64,000 nt of DNA from positions 124,001-188,000 of the forward strand of contig NZ_JPRI01000005.1 in NCBI RefSeq assembly GCF_000737765.1. The letters are read 5' to 3'. Shown in pieces: positions 1 to 8,213 of the stretch. The stretch is from Chryseobacterium vrystaatense (lineage in GTDB: Bacteria; Bacteroidota; Bacteroidia; Flavobacteriales; Weeksellaceae). Under the pieces are notes generated by a model that saw only the letters and a program-made list of their open reading frames with translations, searched no databases and had not been told where the DNA came from. A program made the translations under genes and the position numbers. How positions within the stretch are numbered: the stretch's first letter is position 1; every line of letters starts with the position of its first letter.

Positions 1-2
1 TA

Positions 3-230
3 TTGGTGAAAACAAAAGATTTTCCGGTTAATCATGTCAATCGGCTGGGTTGGACTGCTTTGATGGAAGCCGTGATTTTAGGAAATGGAACACAGAAGTA
101 TCAGGAAATTGTACAGCTCCTAAAAGATAACGGGGCAGATATTTCTATTCCTGATCATCATGGAAAGACACCGCTGCAACATGCGGAGTCATTAGGATTT
201 AAGGAAATTGCTGCCATATTGAAATCGTGA
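3..230 (+). CDS. Ankyrin-repeat protein, C-terminal end (5' partial)
   Basis: Only the last ~75 residues are visible and the frame is open to the window edge, so the first codon shown (TTG) is probably not the start. Two ankyrin-type units can be read: GWTALMEAVILGNG near residue 16 and HHGKTPLQHAESLGF near residue 52, each a helix-turn-helix with the T-P-L/T-A-L signature. Ankyrin repeats mediate protein-protein contacts; the partner cannot be told from this fragment. No signal peptide information is available because the N-terminus lies outside. Confidence 0.75.
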   Translation: MVKTKDFPVNHVNRLGWTALMEAVILGNGTQKYQEIVQLLKDNGADISIPDHHGKTPLQHAESLGFKEIAAILKS

Positions 231-437
231 TGGTGTTAAATACTACCCCGTCAAAAATTCTTTGAATTTTCGCCAAAGGAAGGGAATTTTGATCCGAATA
301 CTTTTAGACCTGATGAAAATCTTTGATTTCCAAAATAACTTAAGGGATCTTTTCTTCTCAAACTTCATGCTTAATATAACTTAAGTGTTTAAAAACTTAT
401 ATCTCTTTGGTAGTTGAAGAAATAGAATCCGTCAATA
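231..437. repeat. Intergenic stretch with degenerate dispersed repeat
   Basis: There is no ORF between the ankyrin gene and the AraC gene. The stretch holds a palindrome-like segment around 250-290 (TCAAAAATTCTTTGAATTTT followed by AAAGGAAGGGAATTTT). It also holds two copies of AACTTAAG at 337-344 and 378-385. From memory, similar AACTTAAG-rich stretches are common between Chryseobacterium genes; this copy looks degraded. A promoter for the downstream gene could lie at its 3' end, but no clear TAnnTTTG is present. Confidence 0.35.
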
Positions 438-1349
438 ATGAAAATATTTCCTTCAGTTCAAATTTCTCATATAAATTTTACTAATTTTAGGAGAAAATCA
501 AGCCAGGTGGGATATCACACAGATCACTTTCCAATTTTAGGAATTCAGGAGTTCAGCGAGAACCAGCTTCAGGGCTGTCACCTGCTGTTTAATGAGCTGC
601 ATGGAGAACGTTCCATTGATGAACCTCATAAGCATGATTTTTTTATCATCAATCTTTTTGAACACGGAAAAGGAAGCCACACAATTGATTTTACGGAACA
701 TGAAGTGGGAGACCGTCAGATCCACCTTGTTTTTCCGGATCAGGTGCATCAGTGGGTAATCGAAAAAGAAACAGTGGGATATCAGCTGATGATCAGCAGA
801 GATTGGTTTGAAAGCTTCCTTCCTTCACTGAGATTTTCAGCTTCTTATTATCAGAATCATCCTGTGATTCATCTTTCCAAAGAAACCTTTGAAATTTTCC
901 TCTATGAATTTCAGGCTATTCAGAAAGAGTTGGGTGAAAAGAATATATTTTGGGAAGTTATCCAGAAGCGTAGCGAACTGATCGGGTTGCTGGTCAGTCA
1001 GTCGGTAGAAGGGGTTTTTAAAGATTTTGAAATGTATCATTCCAATCCTATTATATCTAAATTTCTACAGCTTATTGATGAACATTTCAGGACAGAGAGA
1101 TCCGTGTCATTCTATGCGGAGAAGCTTAATATTTCTGCGAATTATCTAAATATCGTCTGTAAGAAAAACCTTAATTCTTCGGCTTCATCACTTATTCAGG
1201 ACAGAATTCTGCTTGAGGCAAAACGTCTTTTAAAAGTTTCGGAGATGTCTGTAAAAGATATTGTATATGATCTTGGTTTTTATGATCATGCCAGTTTTTC
1301 TAAATTTTTCAAAGCACAGACGGGAATGACTCCGTCTCAGTTCAAATAA
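438..1349 (+). CDS. AraC-family transcriptional regulator
   Basis: A 303-aa protein with an N-terminal cupin-like sensing half and a C-terminal double helix-turn-helix DNA-binding domain (about residues 205-303). The first HTH reads SVSFYAEKLNISANYLN and the second contains VYDLGFYDHASFSKFFKAQ followed by TGMTPSQF, the classic AraC/XylS ending. The N-terminal half has an EPHKHDFF-type cupin motif near residue 60. The gene lies 81 bp upstream of and co-directional with an amidohydrolase gene, which has its own -7 element; this regulator is the obvious candidate to control it. The inducer is unknown. Confidence 0.9.
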   Translation: MKIFPSVQISHINFTNFRRKSSQVGYHTDHFPILGIQEFSENQLQGCHLLFNELHGERSIDEPHKHDFFIINLFEHGKGSHTIDFTEHEVGDRQIHLVFPDQVHQWVIEKETVGYQLMISRDWFESFLPSLRFSASYYQNHPVIHLSKETFEIFLYEFQAIQKELGEKNIFWEVIQKRSELIGLLVSQSVEGVFKDFEMYHSNPIISKFLQLIDEHFRTERSVSFYAEKLNISANYLNIVCKKNLNSSASSLIQDRILLEAKRLLKVSEMSVKDIVYDLGFYDHASFSKFFKAQTGMTPSQFK

Positions 1350-1403
1350 TAATCTGTACAAGACAAAGCATAATCGATACACGGGTTCTGAAAAAAGCTG
1401 GTG

Positions 1404-1411
1404 TAGCTTTG
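1404..1411 (+). promoter_or_regulatory. Bacteroidota -7 element for the amidohydrolase gene
   Basis: TAGCTTTG matches the TAnnTTTG consensus exactly and ends 19 bp before the ATG at 1431, giving a short leader. No good -33 TTG is seen at the usual spacing, which fits an activator-dependent promoter served by the AraC protein just upstream. Confidence 0.5.
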
Positions 1412-1430
1412 TACTGTTAAAAGATAAATC

Positions 1431-2669
1431 ATGCAGTTTCCCTATCAATTAGTCGCAAAAGGAACATATTCACTCAAAAATGTCCGTCTTGAAACCGGAT
1501 TTGAATACAATGAAGCAGAAGTGATCAGGACAAAAACTGATCTTTTTAATATAGAAATTGAAGAAGGAAAAATCAAAGCGGTAAAAACTAACGATCCTGG
1601 CTCTGATGCTATGGATGCAAAAGGTTTACTCATGCTTCCCGCTTTCAGAGATATGCATATCCATCTGGATAAAACATTATATGGACTTCCCTGGCAGGCA
1701 CTTTCGCCAAAGCGGAGAACAGTGAAGGATATGATTGCTTACGAGCAGGAAATCATTCCTGAACTTTTAAAAACATCTGTGGAAAGGGCAGAGCAGCTGA
1801 TCAGTCTTTTGCAGCATTATGGAACCCACTTCGCAAGGACCCATTTTAACATTGATCCTACTTCAGGTTTAAATTCACTGGAAAATCTGGAAAAAGCATT
1901 AGAACATAAAAAAGACGCTTTTAAAGCTGAACTTGTTGCTTTTCCCCAGCATGGTTTGTATTATACAGATACAGCCCCTTTAATGAAGGAAGCAGCGCAA
2001 TTAAAAAGTGTAGGTTTTATCGGAGGACTTGATCCGTTTAGTATTGACGGAAACATTGAAAAAGTACTTGACTTTACCATACAGCTTGCGTTGGATCATA
2101 AAAAAGGAATTGACATTCATCTGCATGAAGCTGGGGAATCAGGAATGAAAACGATCAATTATCTTATTGATAAGGCGATTGAGAACCCGCAGCTACAGGG
2201 AAAGACATTTATAAGTCATGCGTTCGCTTTGGGGCATCTTTCAAAGATAGAAACAGAAAGGATTTCGGAAAGACTCGCTGAAGGAAAAGTCGGAATTGCA
2301 TCTTCTGTACCATTCAGAGGAACGGTTATGCCGATTCCTGTGTTGAAGAAATATGGAGTAGATGTCCTCATAGGAAATGATAACGTACAGGATTACTGGA
2401 GTACTTTCGGATCCGGAAATATGCTTCAGAAAGCCAATCTCATTGCAGAGCTATACGGATATGAAACGGAGTTTGAGTTATCAAGAACCCTAGAGTTTGC
2501 CACTCAAAGTACCCTTCCGCTGGATGATCATGGAAAACAGCAATGGCCAAAAAAGGGTGACGAAGCATCCATTGTATTGGCTGATGCGTCGTGTTCTGCT
2601 GAGGCAGTTTCCAGAATATCTAAAATAGAAGCCCTGATGGACAGTGGCAATCTGTTCTGGAGACATTAA
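1431..2669 (+). CDS. Amidohydrolase, cytosine-deaminase-like
   Basis: A 412-aa cytoplasmic metal-dependent hydrolase. The start of the TIM barrel carries the HxH metal motif in FRDMHIHLDK (His76, His78). Further metal or substrate positions follow in DIHLHEAGE (about residue 226), TFISHAFALG (about 262) and IGNDNVQDYW (about 316), the layout of the cytosine deaminase/atrazine-hydrolase branch of the amidohydrolase superfamily. These enzymes hydrolyse exocyclic C-N bonds on heterocycles such as cytosine or ammelide. The substrate here is not determined. It is preceded by an AraC regulator and followed by a terminator, so it is probably monocistronic. Confidence 0.8.
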   Translation: MQFPYQLVAKGTYSLKNVRLETGFEYNEAEVIRTKTDLFNIEIEEGKIKAVKTNDPGSDAMDAKGLLMLPAFRDMHIHLDKTLYGLPWQALSPKRRTVKDMIAYEQEIIPELLKTSVERAEQLISLLQHYGTHFARTHFNIDPTSGLNSLENLEKALEHKKDAFKAELVAFPQHGLYYTDTAPLMKEAAQLKSVGFIGGLDPFSIDGNIEKVLDFTIQLALDHKKGIDIHLHEAGESGMKTINYLIDKAIENPQLQGKTFISHAFALGHLSKIETERISERLAEGKVGIASSVPFRGTVMPIPVLKKYGVDVLIGNDNVQDYWSTFGSGNMLQKANLIAELYGYETEFELSRTLEFATQSTLPLDDHGKQQWPKKGDEASIVLADASCSAEAVSRISKIEALMDSGNLFWRH

Positions 2670-2711
2670 TTGAAATATATATTTTTTATATACTTGTTCT
2701 TTGTAAATAAG

Positions 2712-2737
2712 GCCATTGGATTTTCTGATGGCTTTTT
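2712..2737 (+). terminator. Intrinsic terminator after the amidohydrolase gene
   Basis: GCCATTGGA-TTT-TCTGATGGC forms a 9-bp stem with two wobble pairs, followed by TTTTT. Confidence 0.7.
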
Positions 2738-2810
2738 CTATGGTGTATTGTAAAACTGATTATTTTTTATACTTTTCAGGTGACCAATAAAAACAAAGAT
2801 AAATAGAAAT

Positions 2811-3284
2811 ATGCCTCAATATATAGATTCATATTATTTAGTAAATGAGAGGGATTCCGGGCTTGTTGAGCAGTTTTTAAATGATTTTTTACCTCGAAAT
2901 TCAGAGCTCGCTTTAGATTATTTAATACCTGTATTGGGTACGGAGCAAGAGAGAATTTTTGATAATGTAAAAGAGGTCTTAACGTATCTTGATGCTACCC
3001 CTGACGTAGGTTATATTATGTACTGGGAAAACCTCAATAAGGCTTCTGAAATAAAACAGTTTACCTTAATGTATACGGATGATGGGAAAATGATTTTTGG
3101 AGTTTCTGTTATTGGAAATGATCTGGAATCAAAGGAAAGTCTGCTTACATTTTACAGAATAAAAAGGTATCTCAAAGCAGTGTATGCCTGTATTACCGGA
3201 GAAGAGCCGCCTCCCGGAAATTCTGAAGACTTCATCTTTTTTTGCGAAAACAGATATGTACCGATCATGAAGTCTATTGAATAG
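2811..3284 (+). CDS. Hypothetical protein, soluble, acidic
   Basis: A 157-aa protein I do not recognise. It has no signal peptide, membrane helix or cysteine cluster. It alternates predicted strands and helices, with aromatic-rich segments such as DVGYIMYWENL (about residue 65) and FTLMYTDDGKMIFGVSVIG (about 83-101). The size and fold pattern resemble small SMI1/immunity-like proteins, but that is only an impression. It stands alone between two terminators, so context gives no function. Confidence 0.65.
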   Translation: MPQYIDSYYLVNERDSGLVEQFLNDFLPRNSELALDYLIPVLGTEQERIFDNVKEVLTYLDATPDVGYIMYWENLNKASEIKQFTLMYTDDGKMIFGVSVIGNDLESKESLLTFYRIKRYLKAVYACITGEEPPPGNSEDFIFFCENRYVPIMKSIE

Positions 3285-3328
3285 TACGGTATATGAATTC
3301 AAAAGTAATTAATGACCAATAAACAATA

Positions 3329-3361
3329 AAAAGCCACCAGAAAGAAATTCTGATGGCTTTT
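3329..3361. terminator. Bidirectional terminator between convergent genes
   Basis: AAAAGCCA at 3329-3336 pairs with TGGCTTTT at 3354-3361. An inner CAGAA/TTCTG stem continues it across one mismatch. The A-run on one side and T-run on the other allow use in both directions, serving the gene ending at 3284 and the lipoprotein gene ending at 3389. Confidence 0.75.
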
Positions 3362-3388
3362 AAAAGTAGATATGAAGAAACTAGTTAC

Positions 3389-4612
3389 TTATTGTAATCC
3401 TGCTAAAAGGTTGACTCCGTCTACTGTAGCCCAAGCTCCAGGAGTTAAAGCAACTTTTGTAACAGTTGTTGCATTGGTGAATGTTTTAGCACCATTTGGA
3501 TTATATGCGTATCCCCAAACAGCTGCATTGTCAGAGTTTAGGTAAGTAAGAGGAGCAACAACAACCTTTCCAGTATTTACCTGGCTTGTTTCTGTAGCTG
3601 CATCTTGGATCAGTACGGCATAAGCTTTTTGGGTTCCGATATTTTTATAACCGCTGATATAAACATTTGTGAAAATTCCTGTTCCGTGTTTTTTGAACTG
3701 GATCGCAGAGATTTCTGGAGAGTTGGCTGATTCAGGGTTAGTATTCGTATCTCTGATTAAAGTGATATTGGATACTTTTGGTGCTACATTGTCAGCATTA
3801 CCAGAAGCTTCGATTTCCATTCCGAAGTTACCTGTTCCTGTTTGAAAAGCATACCAGTTAGTATTGTTCTGTCCGCTCCATGCATCCTGCCAGTCGAAAG
3901 AGTCATCGAAGTTACCGTAAGAAACAATGTTTTTAGCACTTACAGTTCCACCGAAGAATTCATATCCGTCGTCAGTTCCTTTGTATGTTACAAGGTTCTC
4001 TAAAGTAGTTCCAGCCCCTACAGCATAGAATGTCATAGAGTTGGTTTCTGAAGTTCCGTCACCAATCTTTTTACCGGCGTATTCTACTCTTACAAACTTC
4101 ATAGTTCCTGAGTTTGAATTGGCATCAGTTCCTCCGTAGTAAACGTTATTTCCATCCTCAGAAAGAGCCTGTGTATTTCCGTTCACTGCTTTGATAGGAG
4201 CGCTTCCGTATATTGTAATTCCACCCCAGTCTCCAGGAGTTTTAGTAGAAGTTGTAAATACAATTGGTTCAGCAGCTGTGCCTACAGCGTTGATCTTTCC
4301 GTCCTGAAGAATTACTAAACCACTTGTTTTAGACGTTACTACATTGAAAGTAGCTCCCGCTTCAATAGTGATGGTAGCGTTATTTGTAATTTTTACGATC
4401 CCGTCTAATGTATAACTTCCTTTTTTGATAAGGATATCTTTTGAAATAGTTCCTGATAATGTTCCGCTTCCGCTTAATACACTTTCAGTAGTTCCCGGAG
4501 TAGTAACTGTAGTACCGTCTCCTAAGCCATCATTTACCTCGATAGTACATGAATTTAAGGCCAATGTTAACACGGCTGTTAACGATAATAATGATAAAAC
4601 TCTTCTTTTCAT
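3389..4612 (-). CDS. Surface beta-helix lipoprotein paired with TonB receptor
   Basis: A 407-aa lipoprotein: an N-terminal signal ends in a lipobox (LNSC, Cys22). The mature part is rich in T, G, N and S and built of strands of the right-handed parallel beta-helix type, for example KITNNATITIEAGATF and TPGDWGGITIYGSAPI. There is no transport or enzymatic motif. It lies 35 bp downstream of a TonB-dependent receptor gene on the same strand, so the two are very likely co-transcribed and may form a surface lipoprotein/TonB receptor uptake pair like SusD/SusC, although the protein is unrelated to SusD. Proteins of this kind are sometimes mislabelled as multidrug transporters; nothing here supports that. 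Confidence 0.75.
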   Translation of the reverse strand: MKRRVLSLLSLTAVLTLALNSCTIEVNDGLGDGTTVTTPGTTESVLSGSGTLSGTISKDILIKKGSYTLDGIVKITNNATITIEAGATFNVVTSKTSGLVILQDGKINAVGTAAEPIVFTTSTKTPGDWGGITIYGSAPIKAVNGNTQALSEDGNNVYYGGTDANSNSGTMKFVRVEYAGKKIGDGTSETNSMTFYAVGAGTTLENLVTYKGTDDGYEFFGGTVSAKNIVSYGNFDDSFDWQDAWSGQNNTNWYAFQTGTGNFGMEIEASGNADNVAPKVSNITLIRDTNTNPESANSPEISAIQFKKHGTGIFTNVYISGYKNIGTQKAYAVLIQDAATETSQVNTGKVVVAPLTYLNSDNAAVWGYAYNPNGAKTFTNATTVTKVALTPGAWATVDGVNLLAGLQ

Positions 4613-4647
4613 TTTTATACTTTATTTTTATTTTTTATTAATTATGT

Positions 4648-7293
4648 TTAGAATGTGTAGCCAACGGTAAAGTTGAATGTTATACCTCTATAATAGTTGA
4701 CAAGTGTATTATTTCCTTCCTCTATATTAAGCGGAAGATAACTTTTGTCACCAAGTAAGATTTTATATTTGCTGTCTAAGATATTTTGTACTCCCAATTT
4801 AACATTCCAGTTTTTAGATAACTGCCCCTGGTAAACAAAATCGATTTGGCTAAATGGCTTTTCGTAGTAGTTATCTGTACCTGCACCTCCTGTTGCATAT
4901 ATTTTGCTTCCTGATACGTTATACACCAGAGAGAAGGTATGGGCTAAGTTGTTACGGTTTTTAAGTTCATATTTTAAATCAGCATTGATGGTATAAGGAG
5001 CAGCACCCTGTAAACCTCTTTTGCGCAGTTTTTCTCCAGTTGCCTGGAACCATTTTGGTTCTTCCATTTTCAGCTGATCAGCACTTCTTTCAACATCAGA
5101 GTGCATGATAGTTGCATTGGCACCCAAAGTGAAATTGTGAAGAACTTCGGAAATTCTGCTTAAACTTAAAATACCTTCCAATTCTACCCCAATTAAATCA
5201 GCTTTTTTAGCATTGAAGAATGTGATGGTAGAACCTGTTGCATCTCCTGAGGCTACCAATGAACGTTCAATGGCGTTGTTAATCCTTTTTGCGAATAGAT
5301 TTACAGCAAACATTTCCTTGTTAGTAGGGAAGTATTCCCATTTCAAATCAAAGTTATAGTTTTCGCTATTCTGAATATTTTGATTTCCGACAATATTTAC
5401 GTTATCCGGACTCACATATTTGATAGGCATAGTCTCAATCAGAATTGGACGGGTAACAGTCTTACTGAATGAAAATCTTAAATTTTGTTTAGTGTCAAGT
5501 GCCTTTTTAATGGATAATGAAGGCAAAAAGAAATCTTTGTTTTTTTCGAGATTATTCTTTTTATCAGCTCCTTGGTCAGAGTAACGAATGAGGGTCATGT
5601 CGTTTTCATATCTCGCACCCAGCAAAATATCCCAGGAATCATTTGGTTTAAAGTTAATGTTAGCATATCCACCATTGATTATTTGATAAAAGCTTGAATA
5701 GAATTGTGAGATATCAGAGCCTTCCTGATAATATAAGTTTCCATTCTTTAATGATGCATTAAAAGTGTCCTGAGGAGTATCCACATTTGTTACAAAGACA
5801 GGATTTGAGAAACCTGCTGCCGGACGCCCAAAAATAAATCTATAAGATGTTTTTCTAAAATCAGAGAAACCATTATAACCAACAGCAATCTGAATAGGAT
5901 AATCCTTTCTATCTCCTTTTTCACCAAGAGATAACTGATATTCTGCGAAAGCTGAACCGTAAAACCTTGAATCAACATCTAAATATTGACGGATCAGGTT
6001 ATTTCCTCCATAACGCATTTGTACATATCCATCTGAAAGGATACCGCCTGTGTTTGGATCAGCTCGGTTACCATCTATGATTTTTCTGTCTGGTTGGCTG
6101 TAGTTGTTTATTACATAACTCGCTCCAGCCTTAACCTGATTTCTCTCGTTAATTTTTTGTGAGGCTGTTAATTGTAGATCTAAAAATCTTGAAATATCTA
6201 GCTGGTTAGTTCTAAAAAATCCGGTTTCTTTATTGAAAACCTGTCCATCTTTGTAACCAAAATTATCTTCAATAATATTATTTGCATTTTGAAGATAAAT
6301 TGCATTTAAATTAACATTGGTTCCCTTATTTTTATATCCTAAACCTAATAATATTGAAGACTCTGTCTCATAATTATATTGCTTACGGTTAAGGAAATTC
6401 ATATTGTCAATGAAGCTATCACCTTGAGCTCTGAATTGATTATTAGCACCGTCTTTATACTCAAATTTACTCGATTGATTTAAAGAGAATAGAATTCCTA
6501 AATTCCCGGTTTCACCCATTTTTACTTTCTGAGCGGTGGTAAATCCAATACTTGTATTAGGCATTGATTTTACATTGTTCACATTCCACGAATCTTTAAA
6601 TGAGTTTAAAGATTCATTCGGAGTAAATTTATAGTTATCCGGTCTTGAATTTCTAATTTCGCTGGGAAGTCTTCTGTCTCTTGAATTCAATCCCAGATAT
6701 CCGTTCATTCCTTCTGCACCCTCAGCTACTTTAAAATTGTTTCTGAATGTACTTAAAGTATTTACCCCTACACTGAATTCTACTTTTGTAAAAGGCTTAT
6801 CAATAGTTAGTGTTTCAATATCAAAAGTAGCTCCTGCAAAATCTCCGTAAAGATTGGAGTTGAAAGTTTTATAGATGTTTAATTTTCCTACAACATCCGT
6901 CGGGAACTGTTTTAAGGCAATAATCTTTTGGAATGGGTTGTTGGAAGGGGATCCAAGACCGTTGATCAACAAATAATTGTATCGCTCTTCAAGACCTCTT
7001 ACGAAAAGACCTCTTCCTTCTACTGTAGTAATTCCCGTTACTTTCGTAAGTCCCTGTTCTACGTTGGAAATTCCTTTTCTCGAAATCTCTTCAGCACTTA
7101 CAGCCTGCTTTTGAACAACCGCTTTTTTTTGTTCTCCCAATACGGCAGCTTCAGTTTTCTTGTTACTGCTTCCCTGGATGACTACGCCATCAATTTTTTT
7201 CTCCTTAATGATCGTGTCCTGCTTCGTTTCCTGAGCATAAAACATGGATCCGGATAAAAATACGACCGCAATGCTAAGTTTATTAATTTTCAT
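4648..7293 (-). CDS. TonB-dependent outer-membrane receptor
   Basis: About 881 aa from the ATG at 7293. A TTG 39 bp further upstream also opens the frame, but MKINKLSIAVVFLSGSMFYA is a clean signal peptide directly at the ATG. After a TonB-box-like segment (KIDGVVIQGS), a plug domain (about residues 60-200; GLFVRGLEERYNYLLING) is followed by a large beta-barrel ending in an aromatic residue (FTVGYTF). The plug lacks a carboxypeptidase-like N-terminal extension. It lies immediately upstream of the beta-helix lipoprotein gene and divergent from a PhoB/PhoR-like pair, with regulatory repeats between. The ligand is unknown; a phosphate-containing compound is a reasonable guess from the regulator type only. 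Confidence 0.88.
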   Translation of the reverse strand: MKINKLSIAVVFLSGSMFYAQETKQDTIIKEKKIDGVVIQGSSNKKTEAAVLGEQKKAVVQKQAVSAEEISRKGISNVEQGLTKVTGITTVEGRGLFVRGLEERYNYLLINGLGSPSNNPFQKIIALKQFPTDVVGKLNIYKTFNSNLYGDFAGATFDIETLTIDKPFTKVEFSVGVNTLSTFRNNFKVAEGAEGMNGYLGLNSRDRRLPSEIRNSRPDNYKFTPNESLNSFKDSWNVNNVKSMPNTSIGFTTAQKVKMGETGNLGILFSLNQSSKFEYKDGANNQFRAQGDSFIDNMNFLNRKQYNYETESSILLGLGYKNKGTNVNLNAIYLQNANNIIEDNFGYKDGQVFNKETGFFRTNQLDISRFLDLQLTASQKINERNQVKAGASYVINNYSQPDRKIIDGNRADPNTGGILSDGYVQMRYGGNNLIRQYLDVDSRFYGSAFAEYQLSLGEKGDRKDYPIQIAVGYNGFSDFRKTSYRFIFGRPAAGFSNPVFVTNVDTPQDTFNASLKNGNLYYQEGSDISQFYSSFYQIINGGYANINFKPNDSWDILLGARYENDMTLIRYSDQGADKKNNLEKNKDFFLPSLSIKKALDTKQNLRFSFSKTVTRPILIETMPIKYVSPDNVNIVGNQNIQNSENYNFDLKWEYFPTNKEMFAVNLFAKRINNAIERSLVASGDATGSTITFFNAKKADLIGVELEGILSLSRISEVLHNFTLGANATIMHSDVERSADQLKMEEPKWFQATGEKLRKRGLQGAAPYTINADLKYELKNRNNLAHTFSLVYNVSGSKIYATGGAGTDNYYEKPFSQIDFVYQGQLSKNWNVKLGVQNILDSKYKILLGDKSYLPLNIEEGNNTLVNYYRGITFNFTVGYTF

Positions 7294-7329
7294 TATCTTA
7301 CTTACTTTGTTTACTAGATTCTTTCGGTG

Positions 7330-7337
7330 CAAAGGAA
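7330..7337 (-). promoter_or_regulatory. Possible -7 element of the TonB receptor gene
   Basis: On the minus strand this reads TTCCTTTG, one mismatch from TAnnTTTG. It would place the transcript start about 30 bp upstream of the ATG at 7293. Confidence 0.3.
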
Positions 7338-7382
7338 TAAAAGATAAGTGGGGTAAATGGTTTAGGGTGTTTTAATTTTTTT

Positions 7383-7429
7383 TTAACTAAACATTAATAA
7401 AAGACCATTATTGTTAACTTTATGTGAAC
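7383..7429 (+). promoter_or_regulatory. Two tandem 7-4-7 direct repeats (Pho-box-like) in divergent promoter
   Basis: TTAAC at 7383 and TTAAT at 7394 are 11 bp apart. TGTTAAC at 7412 and TGTGAAC at 7423 are also exactly 11 bp apart with a 4-bp TTTA spacer. Seven-base half sites with an 11-bp period are the arrangement bound by OmpR/PhoB-family dimers. The right box lies about 55 bp upstream of the predicted regulator start site and the left box about 65 bp upstream of the receptor start site. The sequence is AT-rich, so chance cannot be excluded. Confidence 0.45.
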
Positions 7430-7465
7430 GATAGTAGATTTGTTCATCTGTGCTTTAAAATTTAT

Positions 7466-7473
7466 TAACTTTG
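7466..7473 (+). promoter_or_regulatory. -7 element of the response-regulator gene
   Basis: TAACTTTG fits TAnnTTTG exactly and ends 18 bp before the ATG at 7492. TTTG at 7439-7442 could be the -33 element, although the 23-bp spacing is long. Confidence 0.55.
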
Positions 7474-7491
7474 ACTCAGTAAAAATTTAAA

Positions 7492-8172
7492 ATGAACCAA
7501 AAGAAAATACTCTTAATAGACGATGAACTGGATATTTTAGAGATTCTGTCTTACAACCTGGAAAAAGAAGGCTACGACATCTATACTGCTACAAACGGTA
7601 ACGAAGGTATAGAGAAAGCGAAGGAGATCATCCCGGACCTTATCCTGTTAGATGTAATGATGCCGGAAAAAGACGGAATCGAAACATGTCAGGAACTCCG
7701 TAAAGTAAAAGAACTGCAGAAGACACTGATTGTTTTCCTTTCCGCAAGAAGCGAAGAGTTTTCACAGTTAGCAGGATTTCATGCGGGAGCCAATGATTAT
7801 ATCGTGAAGCTGATCAAACCGAAAATCCTTACTTCTAAAGTGAATGCTTTACTGCAACTGACTTCTCAGGTTTCAGATAATGCCAAACTGATCGAGATTG
7901 GTGATCTGGTAATCGATAAAGATAACTTCAGAGTTTCCAAAAGCGGACAGCAGTTTCTTCTTCCTAAAAAAGAATTTGATCTGCTTTATCTTCTCGCTTC
8001 AAATACAGAAAAAGTATTTAAAAGAGAAGAAATTCTGGAAAAAGTATGGGGTAATGATGTCATCGTGGGAGAAAGAACCATTGATGTCCATATCAGAAGA
8101 TTAAGAGAAAAACTGGGAATTAATACCATCCAGACATTAAAGGGAATCGGATATAAACTTATTGTTTTATAA
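7492..8172 (+). CDS. OmpR/PhoB-family response regulator
   Basis: A 226-aa two-domain regulator. The receiver domain (about 1-120) has the acidic pair DDELD at residues 10-14 and the phosphoacceptor Asp54 in ILLDVMMPEKDG. The switch Ser/Thr (VFLSARSE) and the conserved Lys (IVKLIKP) follow; the usual KPF is changed to KLIKP. The C-terminal winged helix (about 130-226) carries the TIDVHIRRLREKLG recognition helix and ends in TLKGIGYKL. The histidine kinase gene starts 41 bp downstream. It probably controls the divergent TonB receptor/lipoprotein pair through the repeats at 7383-7429, and perhaps itself. The PhoB assignment rests on overall architecture, not on a phosphate gene nearby. Confidence 0.9.
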   Translation: MNQKKILLIDDELDILEILSYNLEKEGYDIYTATNGNEGIEKAKEIIPDLILLDVMMPEKDGIETCQELRKVKELQKTLIVFLSARSEEFSQLAGFHAGANDYIVKLIKPKILTSKVNALLQLTSQVSDNAKLIEIGDLVIDKDNFRVSKSGQQFLLPKKEFDLLYLLASNTEKVFKREEILEKVWGNDVIVGERTIDVHIRRLREKLGINTIQTLKGIGYKLIVL

Positions 8173-8213
8173 CTTAAATTCCTGCTTTACATAACCTATA
8201 AAAACTTGTAAAA

